Assembly: GCA_016463365.1 (NCBI GenBank)
Contig: JAEMRJ010000113.1
Coordinates: forward strand, 1 to 7,028
DNA length: 7,028 nt
Direction of reading: 5' to 3'
Source: Thermoleophilaceae bacterium
GTDB lineage: Bacteria > Actinomycetota > Thermoleophilia > Solirubrobacterales > JACPNS01
Made by a program: the position numbers and the translations under genes
Part shown: positions 1-6,036 of the stretch, piece by piece
How the letters are laid out: each line of letters opens with the position of its first letter
How positions within the stretch are numbered: position 1 is the first letter of the stretch
Notes under the pieces: generated by a model
The model's input: the letters and a program-made list of their open reading frames with translations, nothing else
Told to the model about the DNA's origin: nothing
Databases searched by the model: none

Positions 1-2
1 AC

Positions 3-1475
3 ATGGGATACGACGCGACCGGGCTGGCCGAGCTCGTCGCAAGCAAGCAGGTCACGGCAGCCGAACTGCTCGAGCTCGCGCGCAAGCGCGCCGCCGAGGT
101 CAATCCGAAGACGAACGCAATCGTCATTCCGATCGACAAGGAAGCCGACGCTCAGGTCGCTGACGGCGCAACGCCGGCCGGGGCCTTCGGCGGCGTTCCT
201 TTCCTGATCAAAGACCTGGCGCAGGAGTACAGGGGCTATCCGACCACGATGGGTTCGCGCGCACTGAAGAACTTCGTGGCAGACGAGCACGCGCTCGTCG
301 TCGATCGGTTCCTGGCTGCGGGGCTCGTCATCTTCGGCAAGACCAACACGCCTGAATTCGGCGCCAAGGGCATCACCGAGTCCGAGCTCTGGGGACCGTG
401 CCGCAACCCGTGGGACCTCGGACGCACCCCCGGCGGGTCCTCTGGTGGATCGGCCTCTGCCGTTGCCTCAGGAATTGTTCCGGCTGCCGGCGCGAATGAC
501 GGCGGCGGATCGATCCGCATCCCGGCGGGCTGCAACGGGCTCGTCGGTCTGAAGCCGAGCCGAGGCCTTGCGCCTTATGGGCCGCAGACCAATGAGCCGA
601 TGTTCGGCATGGCTGTGCAAGGTGTCGTCACTCGCACAGTGCGCGACAACGCCGGCATCTTCGACACGATCATCGGCCACACGGCGCACTCGGACTACAA
701 CGGCGAGCTGCCTTCAGTTCCGTTCGCCGAGCTGATCAAGTCTGCTCCGGGCAAGCTGAAGATCGGCTACTCCGCGAAATCGGCGATCACCGACAAGCCT
801 GATCCCGAAGCCGTCAAGGCGCTTGAGACGACCGCGCAGCTTCTGACTGAACTGGGTCATGAGGTCGAGGAGATCGATCCCCCGTACGACGACAAGGCGC
901 TCGCCGCCGACTTCCTGACAATCTGGTTCGCCCAGGTCGCCGGGGGCTTGGCGCTCGCCCGTGAAGAGACCGGTGCGAAATACGCCGACTTCGAGCCCGA
1001 CACTCTGGCGATGGCTGAACTTGGCCGATCCAACGGCGTCGTCGAGGCCGCCAAGGCGATGGCGCACAACATCGACTACATCCGCGCGATCTCCGATTTT
1101 CACGAGAAGTACGACTACTTCCTGACGCCGACGATCGCACGCAAGCCGGTGAAGATCGGCGAGCTGGCGACGTCGGAAACGCTGCAGAAGGGCGCGCGGT
1201 TCATCCACGCCGTGCGCGGCGGCAAGCTGTTGCTCAAGAGCGGCATCATGGAAGAGATGATCATCGACAATCTCGGCTGGGTGCCCTACACGCAGATGGC
1301 CAACCTGACCGGCCGACCGGCGATCAACGTCCCGGTCTACTGGACCGATGACGGCATGCCGCTGGGCGTGCAGTTCAACGGCCGGCTCGGTTCAGATGGC
1401 GCGCTGCTTCAGCTGGCGGCGCAGCTTGAAGAGGCGCGGCCCTGGGCGCAGCGCCACCCGGCGCCCGTCAAGTAG
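3..1475 (+). CDS. Amidase-signature family amidohydrolase, NylA-like
   Basis: This is an amidase-signature enzyme, which hydrolyses a C-N amide bond through a Ser-cisSer-Lys triad. All three residues are visible: Lys70 in PFLIKDLA, Ser146 in the GGSSGGS loop, and nucleophile Ser170 in [13 protein letters not shown]. The 24-residue spacing between the two serines is the family norm. The [12 protein letters not shown] form of the signature, the 490-residue length and the Lys/Ser positions match the 6-aminohexanoate cyclic-dimer hydrolase (NylA) branch, from memory Lys72/Ser150/Ser174, better than GatA of the tRNA amidotransferase. The C-terminal block GRPAINVPV (residues 437-445) is also typical. 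No signal peptide is seen, so it should be cytoplasmic. The ATG lies two bases from the window edge, so a start slightly upstream cannot be excluded, although DATGLAELV is close to the usual N-terminus. The VOC gene follows 10 bases downstream. The family call is firm; the substrate is unknown and could be a cyclic or linear amide rather than a nylon oligomer. Confidence 0.93.
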   Translation: MGYDATGLAELVASKQVTAAELLELARKRAAEVNPKTNAIVIPIDKEADAQVADGATPAGAFGGVPFLIKDLAQEYRGYPTTMGSRALKNFVADEHALVVDRFLAAGLVIFGKTNTPEFGAKGITESELWGPCRNPWDLGRTPGGSSGGSASAVASGIVPAAGANDGGGSIRIPAGCNGLVGLKPSRGLAPYGPQTNEPMFGMAVQGVVTRTVRDNAGIFDTIIGHTAHSDYNGELPSVPFAELIKSAPGKLKIGYSAKSAITDKPDPEAVKALETTAQLLTELGHEVEEIDPPYDDKALAADFLTIWFAQVAGGLALAREETGAKYADFEPDTLAMAELGRSNGVVEAAKAMAHNIDYIRAISDFHEKYDYFLTPTIARKPVKIGELATSETLQKGARFIHAVRGGKLLLKSGIMEEMIIDNLGWVPYTQMANLTGRPAINVPVYWTDDGMPLGVQFNGRLGSDGALLQLAAQLEEARPWAQRHPAPVK

Positions 1476-1485
1476 GTTGCCGGGC

Positions 1486-1842
1486 ATGGAGCTGCTCGGC
1501 CTGCGCACGACGATCTACCCGACTGATGATCTGGCCACGAGCGTCCGGTATTTCACCGAACTGCTCGGGGGCCCGCCGTACTTTGATGAGCCGTTCTATG
1601 TGGGGTTCAACGTCGGCGGGTACGAGCTCGGGGTTGATCCCAACTCGGACACCGCCGACGGCACCCAGTCCTACTGGGGTGTCGCTGACGCCGAAGCGGC
1701 GTCAACAGAATTGGTCGCTTCAGGCGCCACTGTCCTGAGCGCGGTCAACGAAGTCGGCGAGGGGATCAAGGTCGGACAGTTCCGGCTGCCTGACGGCAAT
1801 CACTTCGCGATCATCGAGAATCCGCACTTCGTGCTGCCTTAG
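1486..1842 (+). CDS. Small VOC/glyoxalase-fold protein
   Basis: The 118-residue product fits a single vicinal-oxygen-chelate (glyoxalase / bleomycin resistance / dioxygenase superfamily) protein made of two beta-alpha-beta3 modules. Module one runs about residues 6-50 (LRTTIYPTDDL, then YFTELLG, then GGYELGVDP). Module two runs about 60-112, ending in the characteristic LPDGNHFAIIENP. The usual first metal ligand (His in the first strand) is not seen, since that strand reads LRTTIYP; Glu47 and Glu111 occupy likely ligand areas, so metal-dependent catalysis is uncertain. The reading frame is open back to 1348 inside the amidase, but the ATG at 1486 is chosen because the fold begins there. It starts 10 bases after the amidase stop, so the two are probably cotranscribed. 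No clear Shine-Dalgarno is present; TAGGTT (1473-1478), overlapping the amidase stop, could act as a -10 for a nearly leaderless transcript. The role is unassigned; superfamily members include lyases, dioxygenases and drug-binding resistance proteins. Confidence 0.85.
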   Translation: MELLGLRTTIYPTDDLATSVRYFTELLGGPPYFDEPFYVGFNVGGYELGVDPNSDTADGTQSYWGVADAEAASTELVASGATVLSAVNEVGEGIKVGQFRLPDGNHFAIIENPHFVLP

Positions 1843-1871
1843 TCAGCGGTATTCAGGGTTCGGATTCTCGA
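1814..1871. terminator. Junction-centred inverted repeat, candidate bidirectional terminator
   Basis: TCGAGAATCCG (1814-1824) and CGGATTCTCGA (1861-1871) are perfect 11-bp inverted arms separated by 36 bases. Their midpoint falls exactly between the VOC stop codon (ends 1842) and the convergent oxidoreductase stop codon (1843-1845). In plus-strand RNA four more pairs, two of them G-U, can form inside the stem after a single mismatch. An inner GCTG/CAGC pairing (1833-1836 with 1844-1847) lies at the stops. There is no T-tract and the loop is long, so it is not a textbook intrinsic terminator. Both arms are coding: each protein ends Glu-Asn-Pro plus five residues. The repeat is seen directly; the terminator role is inference. 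Confidence 0.35.
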
Positions 1872-2562
1872 AGTCGAACCGCTCGCCCTTGTCCCACTCG
1901 GCGGCTTGGTTTCCGTAGGCCGGCAGGCCACCGTTGTTCTTGAGCATGCGCGCAAGGTGCATCAGGTTCCAGGTCATGAACGTGGTGTTCCGATTGGTGA
2001 AGTCGTTGTCCTGGCCTCCGCCTTCGGCGTCGAGGTAGGACGGGCCCGGTCCAGCTTCACCGATCCACCCGGCGTCGGCCTGCGGCGGGATCACGTAGCC
2101 GACGTGCTGCAGCGAGTAGAGAATGTTCATCGCGCAGTGCTTGATGCCGTCCTCGTTGCCGGTGATCAGGCAACCGCCGACGCGGCCGTAGTAGGCCCAC
2201 TGGCCGTCGTCGTTGCGCTCGCCCGAGTGCGCGTACAGCCGCTCGATGACCTTCTTCATCTCGGAGCTGTTGTCGCCCAGCCAGATCGGTCCGGCGAGTA
2301 CGAGGATGTCGGCGCCGAAGACGGTCGGCCAGAGATCGACCCATTCGTCTTTGTCCCAGCCGTGCTCGCGCATGTCCGGATATACGCCGACGGCGATGTC
2401 GTGATCGATCGAGCGGAGCTGGTTGACGGTCACGCCGTGCTTGGCCATGATCGCGGCCGAGATGTCGATCAGGCCCTGGGTGTTGGAAACTTCCGGCGAC
2501 TTTTTCAACGTGCAGTTGATGAATGTCGCGGTGAGGTTGGAGAAGTCGAGGTTGATGTCCAT
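1843..2562 (-). CDS. Flavodoxin-fold NAD(P)H-dependent FMN reductase-like oxidoreductase
   Basis: The 239-residue product belongs to the flavodoxin / NADPH-dependent FMN reductase fold, which carries electrons from NAD(P)H through bound FMN to quinones, flavins or other acceptors. The first strand and phosphate-binding loop are at residues 13-30 (FINCTLKKSP to SNTQG). The second flavin-contacting loop is at 86-110, ILVLAGPIWLGDNSSEMKKVIERL, equivalent to the usual P-I-(Y/W)-W/L-G segment before an Arg-ending helix. A third, GGCLITGNEDG, lies at 129-139. The protein is longer than minimal reductases (about 180 residues); the extra part is a Gly/Asp/Asn-rich C-terminal region from about 165 that includes SYLDAEGGGQDND. 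No signal peptide or membrane segment is seen. The ATG at 2562 leaves about 10 residues before the first strand, which is reasonable. It is transcribed alone, divergently from glmU, from a candidate promoter at 2571-2599, and its stop abuts that of the VOC gene. The substrate is unknown. Confidence 0.88.
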   Translation of the reverse strand: MDINLDFSNLTATFINCTLKKSPEVSNTQGLIDISAAIMAKHGVTVNQLRSIDHDIAVGVYPDMREHGWDKDEWVDLWPTVFGADILVLAGPIWLGDNSSEMKKVIERLYAHSGERNDDGQWAYYGRVGGCLITGNEDGIKHCAMNILYSLQHVGYVIPPQADAGWIGEAGPGPSYLDAEGGGQDNDFTNRNTTFMTWNLMHLARMLKNNGGLPAYGNQAAEWDKGERFDFENPNPEYR

Positions 2563-2570
2563 CCGGCAGT

Positions 2571-2599
2571 TTTACACGAGGTGGCCTGCGCGTTGGCAA
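2571..2599 (-). promoter_or_regulatory. Candidate promoter of the flavodoxin-fold oxidoreductase
   Basis: On the minus strand TTGCCA (2599-2594, five of six matches to TTGACA) is followed after exactly 17 bases by TGTAAA (2576-2571, four of six matches to TATAAT). The expected transcription start falls within a few bases of the ATG at 2562, so the mRNA would be leaderless or nearly so. This agrees with the absence of a Shine-Dalgarno sequence. It was found by eye only. Confidence 0.4.
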
Positions 2600-2676
2600 T
2601 ACGGTCGCAAATTGCGCGTTTTCGGCCCGGCGCACCGCCCCGGCAAGCCCCGCGCGCGGCCACTGCACGCAGCGTG
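2596..2676. promoter_or_regulatory. Short dyads in the divergent intergenic region, possible operators
   Basis: The 130-bp gap between the divergent oxidoreductase and glmU (2563-2692) holds three small dyads. GCAAT and ATTGC form an inverted pair spaced 10 bases (2596-2600 and 2611-2615). CGCAA-A-TTGCG is at 2606-2616, and CACGC-A-GCGTG at 2666-2676, just before the glmU start signal. The first overlaps the -35 of the candidate minus-strand promoter, where a repressor could act. Arms of five bases are expected fairly often by chance in GC-rich DNA, so operator function is only a suggestion. Confidence 0.18.
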
Positions 2677-2680
2677 AAAG

Positions 2681-2692
2681 TAGGATGGCGCG
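2681..2692 (+). promoter_or_regulatory. glmU start signal: AGGA ribosome site or leaderless -10
   Basis: TAGGAT (2681-2686) sits six bases before the glmU ATG at 2693. It can be read two ways: AGGA (2682-2685), seven bases from the start, is an acceptable partial Shine-Dalgarno; or TAGGAT is a TANNNT-type -10 that would start transcription at the ATG, giving a leaderless mRNA as is common in actinobacteria. No convincing -35 lies about 17 bases further upstream. Either reading supports the ATG at 2693 as the start. Confidence 0.4.
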
Positions 2693-4069
2693 ATGGCAGA
2701 GGTGGGCGCAGTCGCAATCATGGCCGGGGGCAAGGGCACGCGCATGCGCTCTTCCCTGACCAAAGTGCGCCACCACGTCGGCGGTCTGCCGATGCTCGTC
2801 TACCCGGTGCTCGCCGCGCAGCACGCCGGCGCAGAGCGCGTGATCGTGATCACCGGACCGGATGACGACTTCGCTGACATCCTGCCCGAAGGAGCGATCA
2901 CGGCGACTCAGCACGAGGCCAACGGCACCGGCGACGCCGTGAAGGCCGCCGAAGCTGCGATCGGCGACGCGCAACACGTGATCGTCCTCAGCGGCGACGT
3001 GCCGTTGATTGACTCAGTGTTTGTCCAAGGCCTGGCCGACGTGCTCGCCGAAACGCAGGCGGCGATGGTCGTCACCACCGCCCGCCTGGACGACCCGACC
3101 GGCTACGGCCGCATCGTGCGCGGCGAAGACGGCAGCGTCGAGCGCGTCGTCGAGACCAAGGAGGACGGCGACGCCACCGAAGATGAGCTCGCGCTCGATG
3201 AGGTCAACGCCGGCATCTACGCATTCGACCGGGCCAAACTGTTCGCCGCGCTCGCTGAGGTAAGAACAGACAACGCCCAGGGCGAGTACTACCTGCCCGA
3301 CGTCCTTCCGATCCTGCTGACCCAGGGCGAGCTGGTCGTCGCCTACGAGCTCGAAACCCCCGATTACATGCTCGGCGTCAACGACCGCGCGGACCTGGGC
3401 CTGGTCCAGCAACTCATGAACGCGCGCATCGTCAACGACCACCAGCTGAGCGGCGTGACCGTGATCGACCCGGATTCAACCTGGATCGAGGCCGCAGTGC
3501 AGATCGGCGAAGACACCGTGATTGAGCCCGGCACCTACCTGCGCGGCACCACCGAGATCGGCTGCGGCGCGACGATCGGCCCGGCCAGCACGATCGCTCA
3601 CTGCGAGATCGGCGACGGCGCCACAGTTGTGCATTCATATCTGGTGCAGGCCAAGGTCGGCGCGAAGGCATCGGTCGGACCGTTCGCATACCTCCGACCC
3701 GACGCCGAGCTCGCCGAGGGCTCCAAGGTCGGCACGTTTGTGGAGATCAAGAATTCAAAGATCGGTCCCGGCGCCAAGGTGCCCCACCTCTCATACATCG
3801 GGGACGCCGACGTCGGCGAGGGAGCCAACCTGGGCGCCGCCACGATCACCGCCAACTACGACGGAAAGAACAAGCACCGAACGGTGATCGGGCCGGGCGT
3901 TCGCACCGGTGTGGACACAACTCTGGTTGCGCCGGTCACTGTCGGCGACGGCGCCTACACTGGAGCAGGAAGTGTGATCACCAGGGACGTGCCGGCCGAC
4001 GCTCTTGCCGTGGCCCGCGCCCGACAGAAAACCATCGAGAACTACGCGCAACGCCGGTTGAACGGCTGA
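2693..4069 (+). CDS. glmU: Bifunctional GlmU: GlcN-1-P acetyltransferase / GlcNAc-1-P uridyltransferase
   Basis: GlmU makes UDP-GlcNAc in the cytosol: its C-terminal domain acetylates glucosamine-1-phosphate with acetyl-CoA, and its N-terminal domain couples the product to UTP. The 458-residue length equals that of E. coli GlmU. N-terminal domain (about 1-235): nucleotide loop MAGGKGTRM (10-18) with Lys24, GTGDAVKAA, GDVPLID with metal-binding Asp102, GYGRIV, EVNAGIYAF, and metal-binding Asn230 in GVNDRADL. C-terminal left-handed beta-helix (about 255-450) of hexapeptide repeats: Arg335, Lys353, catalytic His365, Tyr368, Asn379, Asn388 and Lys394, matching E. coli R333, K351, H363, Y366, N377, N386 and K392. 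Both activities should therefore be intact. The nucleotide loop departs from the usual LAAGxGTRM, with Gly12 for Ala, and Thr23 replaces the usual Pro before Lys24. It is the first gene of a likely operon with prs, 7 bases downstream. Confidence 0.97.
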   Translation: MAEVGAVAIMAGGKGTRMRSSLTKVRHHVGGLPMLVYPVLAAQHAGAERVIVITGPDDDFADILPEGAITATQHEANGTGDAVKAAEAAIGDAQHVIVLSGDVPLIDSVFVQGLADVLAETQAAMVVTTARLDDPTGYGRIVRGEDGSVERVVETKEDGDATEDELALDEVNAGIYAFDRAKLFAALAEVRTDNAQGEYYLPDVLPILLTQGELVVAYELETPDYMLGVNDRADLGLVQQLMNARIVNDHQLSGVTVIDPDSTWIEAAVQIGEDTVIEPGTYLRGTTEIGCGATIGPASTIAHCEIGDGATVVHSYLVQAKVGAKASVGPFAYLRPDAELAEGSKVGTFVEIKNSKIGPGAKVPHLSYIGDADVGEGANLGAATITANYDGKNKHRTVIGPGVRTGVDTTLVAPVTVGDGAYTGAGSVITRDVPADALAVARARQKTIENYAQRRLNG

Positions 4070-4076
4070 GGAAGGC
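4068..4076 (+). promoter_or_regulatory. Ribosome-binding site deciding the prs start
   Basis: GAGG (4068-4071), overlapping the glmU TGA stop, lies five bases before the in-frame GTG at 4077. This is the only well-spaced Shine-Dalgarno match for prs. In-frame ATG codons at 4092 and 4107 have no match at a normal distance. The overlap with the upstream stop suggests translational coupling of prs to glmU. Confidence 0.4.
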
Positions 4077-5135
4077 GTGAGACCCCCCTTCATGGAACCC
4101 ACCACGATGACCGATCCGCCCGAGACCGAGACGCTGCCAAGCAGCTCCGTCATCACCGACGGCAGCAAGCGCCTGATGGTCGTCTCGGGTCGCGCCAGCG
4201 GCGAGCTCGCCAACAAGATCGCCGACCGACTGGGCGTCGGCCTTTCGCCGGTCACCACCAAGACCTTCTCCAACGGCGAGATCTACGCACGCTTCGAAGA
4301 GTCCGTGCGCGGCGCCGACATCTTCATCGTGCAGTCCACCTGTGGCAACGAAGCCGAGGGCATCAACGCCAACGACGCCCTGATGGAACTCCTGGTGATG
4401 ATCGATGCAGCCGTCGGCGCTTCGGCCCACCGCGTGATCGCCGTGACGCCCTGGTACGGCTACTCACGTCAGGACAAGAAGTCCGCACCGCGCGAACCGA
4501 TCACCGCGCGTCTCGTCGCCAAGATGATCGAGTCAGCGGGCTCAGACCGCGTCCTGACGATGGACCTCCACGCGGGCCAGGTCCAGGGCTTCTTCCAGAA
4601 GCCGGTCGACCACATGACGGCCATGCCGATCCTCACCCAGTACATCAAGGACCAGCACCTGGGCGAAGATCTTGTGGTCGTCTCTCCGGACGCCGGCCGC
4701 GTGAAGCTGGCCAAGAAATTTGCCCAGAAGCTGGGCGCAGAACTGGCGATTCTGAACAAGGAGCGCCCGGCCCACCAGGTCGCAGAGATCGGTTACGTGA
4801 TCGGTGACGTCAAGGACAAGACCGCGATCCTCGTGGACGACATGATCGACACCGCAGGCACGCTCTGCGCCGCCGCGCAGACGGTTCACGACGAGGGCGC
4901 CAAGCGCGTCATCGCCGCGGCCACACACCCGGTTCTCAGCGGTCGCGCATTCGAGAATCTGGAGAACTCGCCGCTCGAGCAGATCGTTGTCACCGACACG
5001 ATCCCGCTGCGCCCGGGCGCGCCGGAGAAGATCAAGATGATCACGGTGGCCGACATCCTCACCGACTCGATCCGGCGGATCTTCAGCGACGACTCCGTCA
5101 GCGAAATCTTCGCCGGCGAGAACCAGCTCTTCTAG
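4077..5135 (+). CDS. prs: Ribose-phosphate pyrophosphokinase (PRPP synthetase)
   Basis: Prs transfers the pyrophosphate of ATP to ribose-5-phosphate, giving PRPP for purine, pyrimidine, His, Trp and NAD synthesis in the cytosol. Class I hallmarks, numbered from the GTG: SGRASGELA (37-45); YSRQDKKSAPREPITARL with Arg131, Lys134 and Lys135; DLHAGQVQGFF with Asp163 and His165; VVSPDAGRVKLAKKFA; and the PRPP loop VDDMIDTAGT with Asp254, Asp255, Asp258 and Thr259. At 352 residues it is longer than the usual 310-325 for two reasons: an N-terminal Ser/Thr/Pro/acidic tail of about 30 residues precedes KRLMVVSG, and about six extra residues follow QST (86-88). The start is unsettled: GTG 4077 has the best-placed GAGG, while ATG 4092 or 4107 would give 347 or 342 residues. 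It lies 7 bases after glmU, a pairing widespread in bacteria. The family call is secure. Confidence 0.96.
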   Translation: MRPPFMEPTTMTDPPETETLPSSSVITDGSKRLMVVSGRASGELANKIADRLGVGLSPVTTKTFSNGEIYARFEESVRGADIFIVQSTCGNEAEGINANDALMELLVMIDAAVGASAHRVIAVTPWYGYSRQDKKSAPREPITARLVAKMIESAGSDRVLTMDLHAGQVQGFFQKPVDHMTAMPILTQYIKDQHLGEDLVVVSPDAGRVKLAKKFAQKLGAELAILNKERPAHQVAEIGYVIGDVKDKTAILVDDMIDTAGTLCAAAQTVHDEGAKRVIAAATHPVLSGRAFENLENSPLEQIVVTDTIPLRPGAPEKIKMITVADILTDSIRRIFSDDSVSEIFAGENQLF

Positions 5136-5139
5136 GCCG

Positions 5140-6036
5140 ATGGAAGCTTCCGGGGCCTTTCGCACGCCGGACGAACGCTTTGCCGCGCTCCCGGACTTTC
5201 CGTGGCAGCCCAACTACGTCGAGTCGGACGGCCTGCGCGTCGCCTACATCGACGAAGGCACGGGGCCGATCGTCTTCCTCCTGCACGGAATGCCTTCCTG
5301 GAGCTACCTCTGGCGACACGTCATTCCGCCGCTGCTTGAAGCCGGCTACCGCTGCGTGGCGCCTGACCTGATCGGCTTCGGACGATCTGACAAGCCGACC
5401 AGCGTCGCCGACTACACCTACCCACGTCACGTGGCGGCGATGGTCGCGGTGCTCGACGCCGTTGCGCCCGACGAGCCCGTCCACTTTGCCCTGCACGACT
5501 GGGGCGGCCCGATCGGCAGCCTGGTCGCTGCCGACAACCAGGACCGCATCGCGAGCACGACGATGATGGACACCGGCTTCAACACCGGCGACTTCAAGAT
5601 GAGCGAGACCTGGCAGGCCTTCCGCGATTTCGTCGCCACCGCCGATGACATCCCGATCGGCTTCCTGATCAAGGGAGCGGTCGCACGCGGCCTGGAAGAC
5701 GATGTCTTCGCCGCCTATGAGGCTCCGTTTCCGACCCCTGAATCCAAGGCCGGAGCTCGCGCCTTCCCGCCGATGATTCCCACCAGCGAAGACCATCCAG
5801 ACGCAGTCGAGGGCCGCCGCGCGCTCGAGGCGTTCGCGGCCGGAGGCTGGCCCAAGCTCGTCCTCTGGGCCGACAAAGACCCGGTCCTTCCGCGCAAGCT
5901 CGGCGACGTGTTGGCGGCGCGCATCAACGCCGGCTCCGCGATCACGATCGAGGACGCGGGCCATTTTCTTCAAGAAGACGCCGGCACTGAGATCGGCGAG
6001 CGGATCGCCAATTTCCTGACTGTTTCAGCGGCCTGA
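5140..6036 (+). CDS. Haloalkane dehalogenase-like alpha/beta hydrolase
   Basis: The 298-residue product is an alpha/beta hydrolase close to haloalkane dehalogenase DhlA (subfamily HLD-I), which splits carbon-halogen bonds through an aspartyl ester. The N-terminal FRTPDERFAALPDFPWQPNY resembles DhlA's opening (IRTPDQRF...). Likely catalytic residues are nucleophile Asp120 with Trp121 in LHDWGG, acid Asp247 in WADKDPVLP (Asp245 is an alternative), and base His275 in EDAGHFLQED. HGMPSWSYLWR (49-59) is the oxyanion/halide loop, with Met51 where DhlA has Glu56. The cap domain spans about 145-215 and contains YEAPFPTPESKAGARAFP, strongly HLD-like. In the cap, Trp158-Gln-Ala-Phe161 aligns with DhlA Phe172-x-Ala-Trp175, so the second halide-binding Trp is displaced or lost. 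No signal peptide is seen. It starts four bases after the prs stop, so it is probably cotranscribed, although it has no metabolic link to prs. It could instead be a related hydrolase with another substrate. Confidence 0.88.
   Translation: MEASGAFRTPDERFAALPDFPWQPNYVESDGLRVAYIDEGTGPIVFLLHGMPSWSYLWRHVIPPLLEAGYRCVAPDLIGFGRSDKPTSVADYTYPRHVAAMVAVLDAVAPDEPVHFALHDWGGPIGSLVAADNQDRIASTTMMDTGFNTGDFKMSETWQAFRDFVATADDIPIGFLIKGAVARGLEDDVFAAYEAPFPTPESKAGARAFPPMIPTSEDHPDAVEGRRALEAFAAGGWPKLVLWADKDPVLPRKLGDVLAARINAGSAITIEDAGHFLQEDAGTEIGERIANFLTVSAA

Noticed and set aside
714..1208. 164-codon minus-strand frame within the amidase
   Set aside because: It lies wholly antisense to the amidase, has no start signal and shows no recognisable fold.
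3..1475. GatA (Glu-tRNA amidotransferase subunit A) for the amidase
   Set aside because: The signature ([12 protein letters not shown]), the N-terminus and the absence of gatC/gatB next to it fit the NylA-like branch better than GatA.
1348..1485. Longer start for the VOC gene inside the amidase
   Set aside because: The extra 46 residues are the amidase 3' end read out of frame (Arg/Ser-rich), and the VOC fold starts right at the ATG at 1486.
1906..2865. 319-codon open frame on the plus strand opposite the oxidoreductase
   Set aside because: It is antisense to a convincing flavodoxin-fold gene, runs through the intergenic region and into glmU, and its translation is low-complexity Val/Arg/Asp text with no recognisable fold. 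It looks like a GC-rich shadow frame.
2057..2977. 306-codon open frame on the minus strand spanning the divergent region
   Set aside because: It overlaps both the oxidoreductase and the start of glmU in other frames, and the product is Arg/His/Ala-rich with no motif.
5098..5973. 291-codon minus-strand frame opposite the dehalogenase-like gene
   Set aside because: It mirrors the codon positions of a well-supported hydrolase; the translation is rich in Arg, Gly, Val and Asp and has no domain signs.
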